DNA from: Acidimicrobiaceae bacterium
Lineage (GTDB): Bacteria > Actinomycetota > Acidimicrobiia > Acidimicrobiales > RAAP-2
Direction of reading: 5' to 3'
DNA: 49,430 nt
Assembly: GCA_003152215.1 (NCBI GenBank)
Contig: PLZP01000107.1
Coordinates: forward strand, 4,082 to 53,511
In this document: positions 1 to 7,463 of the stretch, in pieces
Position numbering within the stretch: the first letter of the stretch is position 1
Layout: each line of letters begins with the position of its first letter
The notes under the pieces: generated by a model
Database searches by the model: none
What the model saw: the letters and a program-made list of their open reading frames with translations, nothing else
Told to the model about the DNA's origin: nothing
Program-made: the position numbers and the translations under genes

Positions 1-269
1 GCACCTCCGAGCCCCCAGCTGTCTGACAGCCGCCAGAGATGCGGTGCTGGGTCCTTCGCCTCCTTGCTTACCGTCGCCAGGTAGGCCTCGATGAGCGTTG
101 GCGAGAGAAGGACCTGGGCGCTCATCTCGTAGCCACGCTCCTGGGCGAACAACGCCAGGCGGGTCAGCGCTTGAAGAAACGGTCGCAAGCTGTGCTTTGC
201 CAAGTGAGCGAGCGGGCCGACGCCCTCGAGCACCACCGGGCGCAGTTCGAGCCACTGCGCCGACGTCAC
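1..269 (-). CDS. integrase-like conserved protein, truncated by window edge
   Basis: An open minus-strand frame runs off the left edge. It reads as a compact helical protein (PVVLEGVGPLAHLAKHSLRP, then LTRLALFAQERGYEMSAQ, then LSPTLIEAYLATV). This resembles the N-terminal helical half of actinobacterial integrase-like proteins that usually sit next to a small HTH regulator, as here (divergent neighbour at 421). The catalytic part lies outside the window. The only usable start is GTG at 269-267. The frame stays open and protein-like for about 48 codons upstream (VIFLEHYSPTKGPRHF) but has no ATG, GTG or TTG there, so either the start is non-canonical or the 5' end is decayed. Family assignment is inference from pattern; that it is coding is fairly likely. 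Confidence 0.5.
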   Translation of the reverse strand, partial: MTSAQWLELRPVVLEGVGPLAHLAKHSLRPFLQALTRLALFAQERGYEMSAQVLLSPTLIEAYLATVSKEAKDPAPHLWRLSDSWGLGG

Positions 270-384
270 GAAATGGCGGGGCCCTTTGGTGGGGCTGTAG
301 TGCTCGAGGAAGATGACGGTTTCGGGTTTTGGATCTGTTGGTACATCTAAACGATGCGGAGCAGGGCTCGTCCGTGCACTTGAA

Positions 385-415
385 CGACGTAAAATACGTC
401 GAATCTGGTAGATTC
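385..415. promoter_or_regulatory. two adjacent dyads over the HTH gene promoter
   Basis: CGACGTA-aaa-TACGTCG (385-401, perfect 7-bp arms) is followed immediately by GAATCT-ggt-AGATTC (401-415, perfect 6-bp arms). A TANNNT-type -10 box, TAGATT (409-414), lies inside the second dyad, 6 nt before the ATG at 421, so the mRNA would be leaderless. The pair sits between divergent genes and looks like an operator for the HTH protein. No good -35 was found. Confidence 0.5.
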
Positions 416-420
416 ATGCT

Positions 421-771
421 ATGGGAGTCCCCCGGTTCCGGCCGGCCTCAATCTTCGAGAACTGTCGGGATTTTGGACGAAACCCCAGTACACGACCGGG
501 TCCTGCACCACATCTTCGTCCCGGCCAGCGCGCCTGGGCCATCTACCAACACCAAGTGGCGACCGTGGTTCTCCGCGAACTTCGCCGGCGGGACCAAAGG
601 ATCAGCGAGCTGGCCCAGCAACTGGACGTCGATTACGACTGGCTCATTCGCAAGATCTACGGGCGCGTGCCCGCCGATCTGGGCGAGATGTTCGAGTGGG
701 CGCTGGTTCTTGGTGTTCCGGTGCTACCAGTAAAGTTCGGCGTTGATGAAGATTCGGCTGGAACAGAGTGA
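421..771 (+). CDS. small helix-turn-helix regulator
   Basis: 116 aa. A basic, proline-rich N-terminus of about 40 residues is followed by a lambda-repressor-like helical domain at roughly residues 42-100 (VVLRELRRRDQRISELAQQL, then DVDYDWLIRKIYGRVPADLG, then EMFEWALVLGVPV). The spacing of the two helices around RISELAQQLDVDYDWLIRKI is that of an HTH. The gene is divergent from the integrase-like gene, an arrangement typical of small regulators of mobile or accessory modules. Its promoter carries two dyads, suggesting autoregulation. The ATG at 421 is chosen because a -10-like box lies 6 nt upstream; no Shine-Dalgarno sequence is visible. The regulatory role is inferred from fold and context. 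Confidence 0.6.
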   Translation: MGVPRFRPASIFENCRDFGRNPSTRPGPAPHLRPGQRAWAIYQHQVATVVLRELRRRDQRISELAQQLDVDYDWLIRKIYGRVPADLGEMFEWALVLGVPVLPVKFGVDEDSAGTE

Positions 772-875
772 TTCGCCTTGTTTACGTAGGTTAAATCGAC
801 ATAATCACGGCCTTGACCAGGGAATTATGAGCGCTGACTCGACATATTCTGAGAAGTTACGTCTACCTGGTCAAC

Positions 876-913
876 AAGTTATCATTGACATATACACATG
901 CCAATGATAACTT
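876..913 (+). promoter_or_regulatory. 12-bp inverted-repeat operator over a consensus promoter
   Basis: AAGTTATCATTG (876-887) and CAATGATAACTT (902-913) are perfect 12-bp inverted arms separated by 14 nt. The -35 hexamer TTGACA (885-890, perfect consensus), a 17-nt spacer and the -10 TAACTT (908-913, TANNNT) lie within or across the arms. Transcription would start near 920-923, at the ATG of the next gene (923). A protein bound here would block RNA polymerase. A second, weaker pair, TTGACCAGG (813-821) and CCTGGTCAA (866-874), lies just upstream. Confidence 0.7.
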
Positions 914-922
914 TCTAACTCA

Positions 923-2638
923 ATGGTTGAAAGTTCTGACGCACGTGCCGCTGCTATGGAACGACTCGTCGCTGGCCTCCTAGACGGCGGACATGTCGAT
1001 CCCCATGAAGGGCAAGTGCTCGACTGTAAGGAAGATCCCTCCCGACGAGGCCAGGGCGGCGTAGTCGAACCCGGCGAGACTCATTCCGAAGCCCTTGCGA
1101 AGACTGTTGCCGATGCGGCCGCGTGTTTCGCCAATGCTGACGGTGGCGTCATTGTTGTTGGCGTGAACGATAAAACAACGGGGCCGTCGGCGTTCGTAGG
1201 AACCCCCTGCGACACGGCTTGGCTACAGAACCGTATCCGCCAGCTGGTCACCCTCGAGGTTCAGACTACGGAACTAACCATTGCGAGTACTCGAATCGTT
1301 ACCGTCACCGTCGAACCCTCATCAATTCCCATGGCCGACAGCTCAGGCAAGTATCGACGGCGCCAGGGGCGCGACTGCCAGACGATGACTGGCGCCGAAC
1401 TCGGGCAGTTTTCGGTCGATCGATCTGGGGCCGACTGGTCGTCCGCACCGTCGGCGTCCACTTTCACCAACACCGACCCCGCCGCAATGCTCCAACTGCG
1501 CGAGTGGCTTCGGCAGTCGACCGAAGCGTCACGGGAGGAGCTCGCCAACAGAGACGACCGCGCCTTGCTCCTCCAACTTGGTTTGAGTACCCCAGACGGC
1601 AGGCTCAATCGGGCAGGCGAGTTACTCTGCGTGAGACTTCCTGGACGCGGGCCTCTGATCGACTTCATCTTCCGGCCAGCTCCCGGTGCCGAAACCGAGT
1701 TACGAATCGACCCTAGTGAGGTGCCTCTTGCGATCGCGCTCGCCGAGGTTGAGGCCGCAATAAATGGCCACAACCCAGTTTTCATGCTCCCAAGCGGACT
1801 GACAGTCGGCCAAATTAGAGCTCTTCCTGAGTTGGCCCTAAGAGAGGCACTCGTAAACGCTGCCGCTCACCGCGACTGGGCCGCACCGGGTCCAATGCGA
1901 GTGCTGTTAGAAGGAACGATGCTTACTGTCACCAATCCTGGTGGTTTCCTCCCGGGAGTAACCGCAGAGACAGTAATAACAGCCCCTCCACGAACTCGTA
2001 ATTCACGACTTGCAAGGGCTTTACGGGGACTACGCCTGGCAGAAGCAGAGGGCATCGGAGTCGACAGGATGTTCCGAGAGACAGTCCGTCAGGGACTGCC
2101 CACCCCCGACATTGAAGAATTCCCCGATGGTAGTGGTGTGCGCTGTGTACTAGTGGGTGGCCCACCCGACATGGCGGTCATAGGAGTGGTGAGCAACCTG
2201 CCCCATCCTGCTGGCCAAGACGTCGACATCCTCTTACTACTCCATAGGCTTCTGGCGGTCCCGACCGTCAACGCCACGAAGCTCGCACCCATAATCCAAA
2301 AATCGCACGCGCAAGCGATAGCCGCGATCGAGAGAGCCATGGCGACTGGACTAATAGTCCTGTCGAGTCAATCTGGCCACTACCGACTCGCAGATGACAC
2401 CCGGAATGCGCTTGCTAAGAAACTGCCCTACATGCGAAGAACTGAAGCGGACTACGCAAAGGTCATCGTTGAACTTCTCCTGGCTAGCGGAGAGATTCGA
2501 GCAAGAGACCTGATTGACATCTGTGGTGTCAAGTCTGTGCGGGCATCGCAAGTACTCTCACAGGCAGTGGGGAGTGGACTGCTAGAACGCCATGGCGAGC
2601 TCGGCGCCGGTGTCTATTACACATTGGAAGTACACTAG
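923..2638 (+). CDS. AlbA_2 / HATPase_c_4 family putative DNA-binding ATPase
   Basis: 571 aa. The N-terminal AlbA_2 (Schlafen-AlbA) domain spans about residues 25-160 (EGQVLDCKED, the FANADGGVIVVGVND signature, and a YRRRQGRDCQTMTGAE tail). Next comes a GHKL-type HATPase_c_4 domain, with the N-box ALREALVNAAAHRDW near residue 307 and EAEGIGVDRMF later. The C-terminus (about 490-571) looks like a winged helix (IRARDLIDICGVKSVRASQV). Proteins of this architecture are usually annotated as transcriptional regulators or RecG-like ATP-binding proteins and are common in accessory islands; some AlbA_2 relatives belong to defence loci. The promoter lies under a perfect 12-bp inverted repeat and the message is probably leaderless, so tight, perhaps autogenous, control is likely. 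The molecular function is not established from sequence. Confidence 0.8.
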   Translation: MVESSDARAAAMERLVAGLLDGGHVDPHEGQVLDCKEDPSRRGQGGVVEPGETHSEALAKTVADAAACFANADGGVIVVGVNDKTTGPSAFVGTPCDTAWLQNRIRQLVTLEVQTTELTIASTRIVTVTVEPSSIPMADSSGKYRRRQGRDCQTMTGAELGQFSVDRSGADWSSAPSASTFTNTDPAAMLQLREWLRQSTEASREELANRDDRALLLQLGLSTPDGRLNRAGELLCVRLPGRGPLIDFIFRPAPGAETELRIDPSEVPLAIALAEVEAAINGHNPVFMLPSGLTVGQIRALPELALREALVNAAAHRDWAAPGPMRVLLEGTMLTVTNPGGFLPGVTAETVITAPPRTRNSRLARALRGLRLAEAEGIGVDRMFRETVRQGLPTPDIEEFPDGSGVRCVLVGGPPDMAVIGVVSNLPHPAGQDVDILLLLHRLLAVPTVNATKLAPIIQKSHAQAIAAIERAMATGLIVLSSQSGHYRLADDTRNALAKKLPYMRRTEADYAKVIVELLLASGEIRARDLIDICGVKSVRASQVLSQAVGSGLLERHGELGAGVYYTLEVH

Positions 2639-2842
2639 AAGCGTCGCGAGGTGCTTGACTCGGCGACGGCGCGGACAGCATTCAGCCGTTTTGATTACGG
2701 CAACGTATTACGCCCGACCTCGAACGGACTTCGCCACCTGGGTGACGGATGACCCGCATTCGAGACAGACGTTGAACTTGAGGCCACGTCTTCAAGAGAC
2801 TGGAAACACCGACCTACTGCGATACTCCGTTAACAGGGTCGA

Positions 2843-3220
2843 GTGAACCTACGAGGATTCGTAAATGCGTTTATCGCTCGAGTAAGTAAGAATGGCCGGA
2901 TGAGTTCGCCAACATTCTCCCAGGTGTACACGCAACTTTGCCGCCTTGTTGCACTTGGCAAGGCCATTGAACAAGAAGATGATGCGGCCAAGTTGCCGAA
3001 GTTCCTATATGAAGGGGCTCGCACTATCTTCGTGATTGCGTCCTCACAGAGGTTGATGGGCAACCAACCCACTCACGGCGAGCAGATCGTCGCAGAACTC
3101 GAGTCGTTCGAAGCGGAACTGATGAAGAGTATTTCTGACTGGACCTGGAGCGACCTGCCTGAGAATGAAGAGTTGGCTGAACTCATCGCGGGGCTACGAC
3201 GGGAGTTGGGTCAGCACTGA
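2843..3220 (+). CDS. small alpha-helical protein of unknown function
   Basis: 125 aa from the GTG at 2843; the ATG at 2900 (MSSPTFSQVY) is an equally plausible start giving about 106 aa. The protein looks mostly helical and acidic, with YTQLCRLVALGKAIEQEDDA and a C-terminal stretch ENEELAELIAGLRREL. I do not recognise a family. It lies 204 nt after the AlbA_2/HATPase gene on the same strand and ends 10 nt into the convergent gene that follows. Codon use and amino-acid composition look coding. No signal peptide or membrane segment. Confidence 0.55.
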   Translation: MNLRGFVNAFIARVSKNGRMSSPTFSQVYTQLCRLVALGKAIEQEDDAAKLPKFLYEGARTIFVIASSQRLMGNQPTHGEQIVAELESFEAELMKSISDWTWSDLPENEELAELIAGLRRELGQH

Positions 3221-3630
3221 ACAGCGACGTCGACCGGGAGCCCGCGAGACAGTGTCTGAGGTGAGACCCCCACCGCGTACACACCCTTGACCGTCGTCGG
3301 GTGCCTCCAATCAAATTGGAGGACTGTGTCAGGGACGCGAACTCCGAAGCACTCCGTCCACTCCTCTTCAGTGAATCGCGTGGCGGGCATTGCCCCGAAG
3401 GGGTAGTCCAGAACCACGATGGTCCCGAGTGACGTGGGCCACACTTCGAGCCCACCTCGGTCCACGCCCAAACTCGGCCGGGCCGGGGCCGTGCCCCTCG
3501 ACGCCTGAACCCCGTGGGCAGCGAGCTGCACGGTGAGTTCGTCTTTGGCGTATCGCGCGTCAGTGACGGCGACGACTCCCGTCTTCTCAAGCGCACTAGT
3601 GATGAGGTCGTAGAAGTCCATAAGCCTCAT
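3211..3630 (-). CDS. conserved-looking protein of unknown function
   Basis: 139 aa from the ATG at 3630 (MRLMDFYDLITSALEKTGV); an inner ATG at 3621 is possible, and the frame extends to a TTG at 3660 inside the tandem duplication. The predicted fold is mixed alpha/beta, with LGTIVVLDYPFGAMPATRFT and EEEWTECFGVRVPDT recognisable as ordered segments. No known domain was recognised. Its 3' end overlaps the convergent 2843 gene by 10 nt. The region upstream of its start has been duplicated (3640-3775), so its promoter may be present twice. Confidence 0.55.
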   Translation of the reverse strand: MRLMDFYDLITSALEKTGVVAVTDARYAKDELTVQLAAHGVQASRGTAPARPSLGVDRGGLEVWPTSLGTIVVLDYPFGAMPATRFTEEEWTECFGVRVPDTVLQFDWRHPTTVKGVYAVGVSPQTLSRGLPVDVAVQC

Positions 3631-3639
3631 TGTCCGGAA

Positions 3640-3775
3640 CCCGTGGGAATTGCCAAGCAACGAGGGAATCTGACGGGTGACCGGCAGGGGTCCAACTCAA
3701 TCCGGGGCCCGTGGGAATTGCCAAGCAACGAGGGAATCTGACGGGTGTCCGGCAGGGGTCCAACTCAATCCGGGG
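3640..3775. repeat. 68-bp tandem duplication
   Basis: Units 3640-3707 and 3708-3775 are identical except at one base (A at 3680, T at 3748). Each begins CCCGTGGGAATTGCC and ends CTCAATCCGGGG. The duplication lies just upstream of the minus-strand gene starting at 3630. Near-identity indicates a recent event. Each unit contains the short dyad TTGC-caa-GCAA. Confidence 0.9.
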
Positions 3776-3880
3776 CGCCGTTTCTTATGCTCTACCTACG
3801 ATCGCCTCCGAAACGCACTTTGAAAACGACAAAAGTGGCAATGAAAAATCGAGCGAAACGCAATGAGAAGTGAAAATCCA

Positions 3881-3894
3881 GCCCTTGCAAGGGC
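3881..3894. repeat. 14-bp perfect palindrome in a gene-free stretch
   Basis: GCCCTTGCAAGGGC reads the same on both strands. It is followed by CCTGCAA, giving an overlapping imperfect dyad TTGCAAGGGCCCTGCAA. It sits in the gene-free stretch 3776-4045, about 150 bp before the nucleotidyltransferase gene. It could be a regulator site or a decayed recombination site; nothing decides between these. Confidence 0.5.
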
Positions 3895-3975
3895 CCTGCA
3901 AAATAAGGCCTCTGGACTTTTGTACTTGTCTCACCAAGTTTGAGTAGCGTCCCGCAAGATTCTCCCCACAACGAC

Positions 3976-4040
3976 TACGAGAACAATTACGTGCAGCCAC
4001 TTGATATCACGTTGGATTATCAAACGTGTTCTCGTACAAT
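3976..4040 (+). promoter_or_regulatory. leaderless promoter with nested dyads before the nucleotidyltransferase gene
   Basis: The -35 TTGGAT (4012-4017), a 17-nt spacer and the -10 TACAAT (4035-4040) put the transcript start at about the ATG (4046). Three inverted repeats are nested here: TACGAGAACA (3976-3985) with TGTTCTCGTA (4027-4036), perfect over 10 bp; TTGATA (4001-4006) with TATCAA (4018-4023); and CACGTT (4008-4013) with AACGTG (4023-4028). The outer arm overlaps the -10 box and the inner ones overlap the -35. Confidence 0.65.
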
Positions 4041-4045
4041 AAAAC

Positions 4046-4882
4046 ATGATTGCGGAGAAAATGACTCAATATCCGGAACTAGATGGCGTGCTGCATGGCC
4101 ACGCTGAACGACTCCAGGACGCGCTTGGGGATTCCTTAATTGGTATGTATCTGCTCGGTTCACTCGCGATCGGTGACTTCGACGGAACGAGTGACATTGA
4201 CTTTGCGGTGGTGACGGCCGATGAAATTTCGGATTCGCAGGTTGAACACGTTCAGACTGTTCACGATCAAACCTATGGTCAAAATAACCGATGGGTCAAG
4301 CATCTTGAGTATTCGTTCTTCCCGTTGACCATTCTCCGGAATCCATCGTCTCCGTTTTCAGATGACGGGCGTGTCCAAGAAAAGAATCGAGAACTCTGGT
4401 ACTTCGATCACGGCAGCCAAAAAATTGAAAGATCGGATCACGACAACTCTCTCGTAACTCGTTGGACGCTCAGGGAAAAGGGTGTAACGGTGATCGGCCC
4501 TGAACCCTCCTCGCTCCTCGACCCAGTGTCTCCAGACGCACTGCGGGCAGAAATTCGAGATTCACTTGTCGGATGGGGAGACGAGCTTCTCGAAGATGCC
4601 GAACCCTATAGGAATCGCTTCTTTCAAGCCTTCATAGTGCTGCACTATTGCCGAATGCTGCAAGACCTAACTGAAGGAAGAATCACGTCGAAGCGCGAGG
4701 GGGCGGAGTGGGCGAAATCGAATCTAGATCCTAAGTGGACTTCTCTAATCGAATACTGCTGGAATGATCGACAGGATTCCGAGATTCACATAAGTCAACC
4801 GGCGGTACCTGAGATATTTAGCGAAGTATTGTCATTTGTCGAATACGTCGTAGCGCTGGGTAAAGACTTTGTCATTAGTTAG
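4046..4882 (+). CDS. AadA-like (DUF4111) nucleotidyltransferase
   Basis: 278 aa. The N-terminal nucleotidyltransferase fold shows the signature LLGSLAIGDFDGTSDIDFAV (GS followed by DID, the metal-binding acidic pair, about residues 36-55). A helical C-terminal domain contains FIVLHYCRMLQDLTEGRITS, KREGAEW and the last-helix region expected in ANT(3'')-type aminoglycoside adenylyltransferases. Members adenylylate streptomycin/spectinomycin-type aminoglycosides, but many environmental homologues have no proven substrate, so resistance is possible rather than shown. The gene has more A/T-rich codons than the chromosome around it, stands alone, and has a strong leaderless promoter with nested dyads, all consistent with acquisition by transfer. 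Confidence 0.75.
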   Translation: MIAEKMTQYPELDGVLHGHAERLQDALGDSLIGMYLLGSLAIGDFDGTSDIDFAVVTADEISDSQVEHVQTVHDQTYGQNNRWVKHLEYSFFPLTILRNPSSPFSDDGRVQEKNRELWYFDHGSQKIERSDHDNSLVTRWTLREKGVTVIGPEPSSLLDPVSPDALRAEIRDSLVGWGDELLEDAEPYRNRFFQAFIVLHYCRMLQDLTEGRITSKREGAEWAKSNLDPKWTSLIEYCWNDRQDSEIHISQPAVPEIFSEVLSFVEYVVALGKDFVIS

Positions 4883-5027
4883 TCCCCGTTTGACCCGCCC
4901 GCAGATGAAAGCCAGATCATTCGCAGTTGCAATGCGATTTCCCCCCCTAGAGCCCAGTCCTAGCAAGGCCGAGGACTCTTTGACATTTCAACATCACCAG
5001 TCACTAAAGAGCCACGTAGTCGATGCG

Positions 5028-6392
5028 TTAGGACGAGGTTTCTCCGGCCAGATCAAGCAACACCTCGGACGCAGCCCGCTCGCCCGAACTGATAGCTCCG
5101 TCCATGTAGCCCATCCATCGTGTCGCAGTTTCGGCGCCAGCCCAGTGGATGGGGCCTACGGGTGAGCGCAGGGCGTCGCCGAAAGCCGTCCACGTATTCG
5201 GAGGAAAGAACGCTCCATAACATCCACGCGTCCATTCGTCGTCGGCCCAGATCTTCTCGACATAGTCCTTGGCCTGAGCGGCCTTGGGTCCGAAGAATCG
5301 AGTGAAACAGTCCAGGACGCACTGTCGGCGTTCTGTCTCTGACCAACGACCAAGCTCTCGGGCTTGGTTGCCTTCCAGAAACCCGAGGAGGACTCCTGGT
5401 CGACCGTCTGGCGGCGAATTGTCGAAGACAACCTTTACGGGTCCCCGGTCACTCGTCAGTTGCCCAGATAATCCCGCGTCTCGCCAGAAGGGCTCGTCGT
5501 AGATCGCCATGCACTTGATAACTGAGCCGTTGGGAGTGCGTTGGGTCAACTGGTCACGGAGTGCGGGCAACGCCGGCTCATAGATGAAGCGTCCGGCCAG
5601 AGCCGGGCTGATCGCCACGATCGCCTTTGATGCTCGCACCGTGATGGATTCTCCGCTCACGATGAGCTCATTGCCGTAGGCGATGTGCCGTACCGGTTCG
5701 CCGAGGACAATGATGTCACCGAGTTCCGCCGCCATTGCCAGGGCGATTTGCTGTGATCCGCCGACGATGCGGCTCTGTTGCGCTCCGCCATCGGTCGATA
5801 TCAGGTTTTCCAGGCTGCCCGCCGAGTTGCAATAGGCGAGGAAGTGCAAGAGTGAGACGTCAGCCGGATCCGCGGCCCATACGGCTTCACAAGCCAACCC
5901 AATGAGCGATCGGCCGAGTCGGGTTCGCATATTGCGTCTGGTCCACGAAGCCACCGTCTCCGCGTCCCACAACGTCGCCTTTGGCGCCGTCCACGGCGTA
6001 TCCGCGGGCACCGTGCGGACCATTCGCCCGAGTCGCGTCATGGCCAGTTGGACATCCATGAGCGCAACGGGGTTGACCTTTGGGATCGCCCCTCGGTAGG
6101 AGCTCAAACGGTCGCCGTGCTCGAAAAGGTTCTTGCCCGTACCGTAGGTGTCAAACGTCTCGAGACCGAGTTCGCCGATCAGGCGCAGAATTCGCTCCTG
6201 ACCGGGGCCCACCCACTGCCCACCGACTTCAACGACCTTGCCGTCACCAATGGGGTGGTTGAGCGTACGGCCGCCCACACGGTCTCGCGCCTCGACCACC
6301 ACGACGTCGACCCCGTGGGCTCGAAGCGCCCGGGCGGCAGACAGGCCAGCAAGCCCCGCACCTATGACCACGACGGTGGTTGACTTATCCAT
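5028..6392 (-). CDS. flavin-dependent monoamine oxidase family protein
   Basis: 454 aa. The FAD-binding Rossmann motif VVVIGAGLAGLSAARAL is at residues 8-24, followed by the GGRT box (VEARDRVGGRTL) and GGQWVGPGQ. The C-terminal signature WAGAETATRWMGYMDGAI caps the FAD site, as in MAO/putrescine oxidase-like enzymes. These oxidatively deaminate primary or polyamines to aldehydes, producing H2O2 and ammonia. The C-terminus lacks a membrane anchor, so the enzyme should be cytosolic. It stands alone; the start ATG is preceded by a GAGGGG ribosome-binding site. The substrate cannot be read from the sequence. Confidence 0.85.
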   Translation of the reverse strand: MDKSTTVVVIGAGLAGLSAARALRAHGVDVVVVEARDRVGGRTLNHPIGDGKVVEVGGQWVGPGQERILRLIGELGLETFDTYGTGKNLFEHGDRLSSYRGAIPKVNPVALMDVQLAMTRLGRMVRTVPADTPWTAPKATLWDAETVASWTRRNMRTRLGRSLIGLACEAVWAADPADVSLLHFLAYCNSAGSLENLISTDGGAQQSRIVGGSQQIALAMAAELGDIIVLGEPVRHIAYGNELIVSGESITVRASKAIVAISPALAGRFIYEPALPALRDQLTQRTPNGSVIKCMAIYDEPFWRDAGLSGQLTSDRGPVKVVFDNSPPDGRPGVLLGFLEGNQARELGRWSETERRQCVLDCFTRFFGPKAAQAKDYVEKIWADDEWTRGCYGAFFPPNTWTAFGDALRSPVGPIHWAGAETATRWMGYMDGAISSGERAASEVLLDLAGETSS

Positions 6393-6552
6393 TGATTGCC
6401 CCTCGTTCGCTCGTATGCACCATCACATGATGCTCGACAAATCAACACCTGATCCTTTACACCGCAACATCTGAACCTTGACAACGTCGACCATTGGCCT
6501 CGACTTCATTTCGTGGCCGTGTTTAAGAGAATCCTGGCCGTTCGTCATGCGC

Positions 6553-7463
6553 TTACTTCCTCACCGATTTTGTCGCGACAAGCGAGCCCATCAGATCGCC
6601 AAACTTCTCGACTCGCTTCAGCACGTCTTTCGCTTCGAAGCGCAGCGTGTCGGGGTTCCCGTTCTTGGCGCATCTGTCGACCTCTTGCCACGAAACGGGT
6701 GTTGACACAGTTGGTTCCGGCCGGGCACGAAGCGAGTACGCGGCCACGGTCGTCTTCGATGAGTTGTTCTGACTCCAGTCGATGAGCACCTTGCCGTCGC
6801 GGAGAGTTTTTTTCATCATCGACACCACTTCATCGGGATGATCTCGTTCGATTGCCTGGGCAAGCTCGTGCGCTCGCTCGCCCAACTGGTCCCAGGTCGT
6901 TCGCCGCACGCGCGTGTAGAGCTGAAGACCTTTCGAACCACTGGTTTTCGCGAAAAGAGATCCCCGATCGAGCCTTTCACCCACCCACTGAGCAACACGA
7001 CAACATTCGGCGATCGTCGTCCCGGGACCGGGGTCGAGGTCCAAGACCATGTAATCAGGAGGCGCGGGTTTGGATTTTCCTTTCGCGACGTGCCAGAGCG
7101 GTACGTGAAATTCGATGGCGGCAAGATTGGCGGCCCACAGCAGGCTGGGCCGATCACTCACCGCGGTGTACACGATGGGCTCGTGCTCCCCTCGTTTGGA
7201 CGGAACTTCAATCGTCTTGATCCAATCCGGTTGATGCTCGGGCGCGTGCTTCTCGTAGAACGACATCCCTTCGACTCCGTTGGGATAGCGACGAAACGTC
7301 GTGGGGCGGTGAATGAGGTGCGGCACCATGACGTCGGCGATCCGGGCGTAGTAATCGAGCACCTGGCTCTTCGTGAATCCGGTATCGGGGTACAAGACCT
7401 TGTCGAGGTTCGACAACGACAGTTCACGGCCGTCGATTGCCGTAAGGACTCGCTCAGGACTCA
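6553..7463 (-). CDS. ligD: LigD polymerase/primase domain protein (NHEJ)
   Basis: 302 aa from the GTG at 7463. This is the archaeo-eukaryotic primase-like LigD-Pol fold: SLSNLDKVLYPDTGFTKSQV at the N-terminus, SFYEKHAPEHQPDW, the catalytic-metal motif VLDLDPGPGT, then AKTSGSKGLQLYTRV and a final VATKSVRK. It fills gaps and adds nucleotides or ribonucleotides at double-strand break ends during non-homologous end joining. The frame is open upstream to 7848, but that extension is antisense-like, low-complexity sequence over the ligase gene and is not counted. The start overlaps the end of the ligase gene by 10 nt, so translation is coupled and the two proteins together replace a fused three-domain LigD. 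Confidence 0.88.

Noticed and set aside
2592-2846. Possible 84-codon plus-strand gene
   Set aside because: Overlaps the end of the AlbA_2 gene, Arg/Thr-rich, no ribosome-binding site or promoter-like box.
4925-4950. Run of C residues resembling the actinobacterial 6C RNA
   Set aside because: Only one C-run and no pair of flanking stems.
4869-5165. Possible 98-codon plus-strand gene after the nucleotidyltransferase
   Set aside because: Its second half is antisense to the amine oxidase C-terminus and no protein-like pattern is visible.
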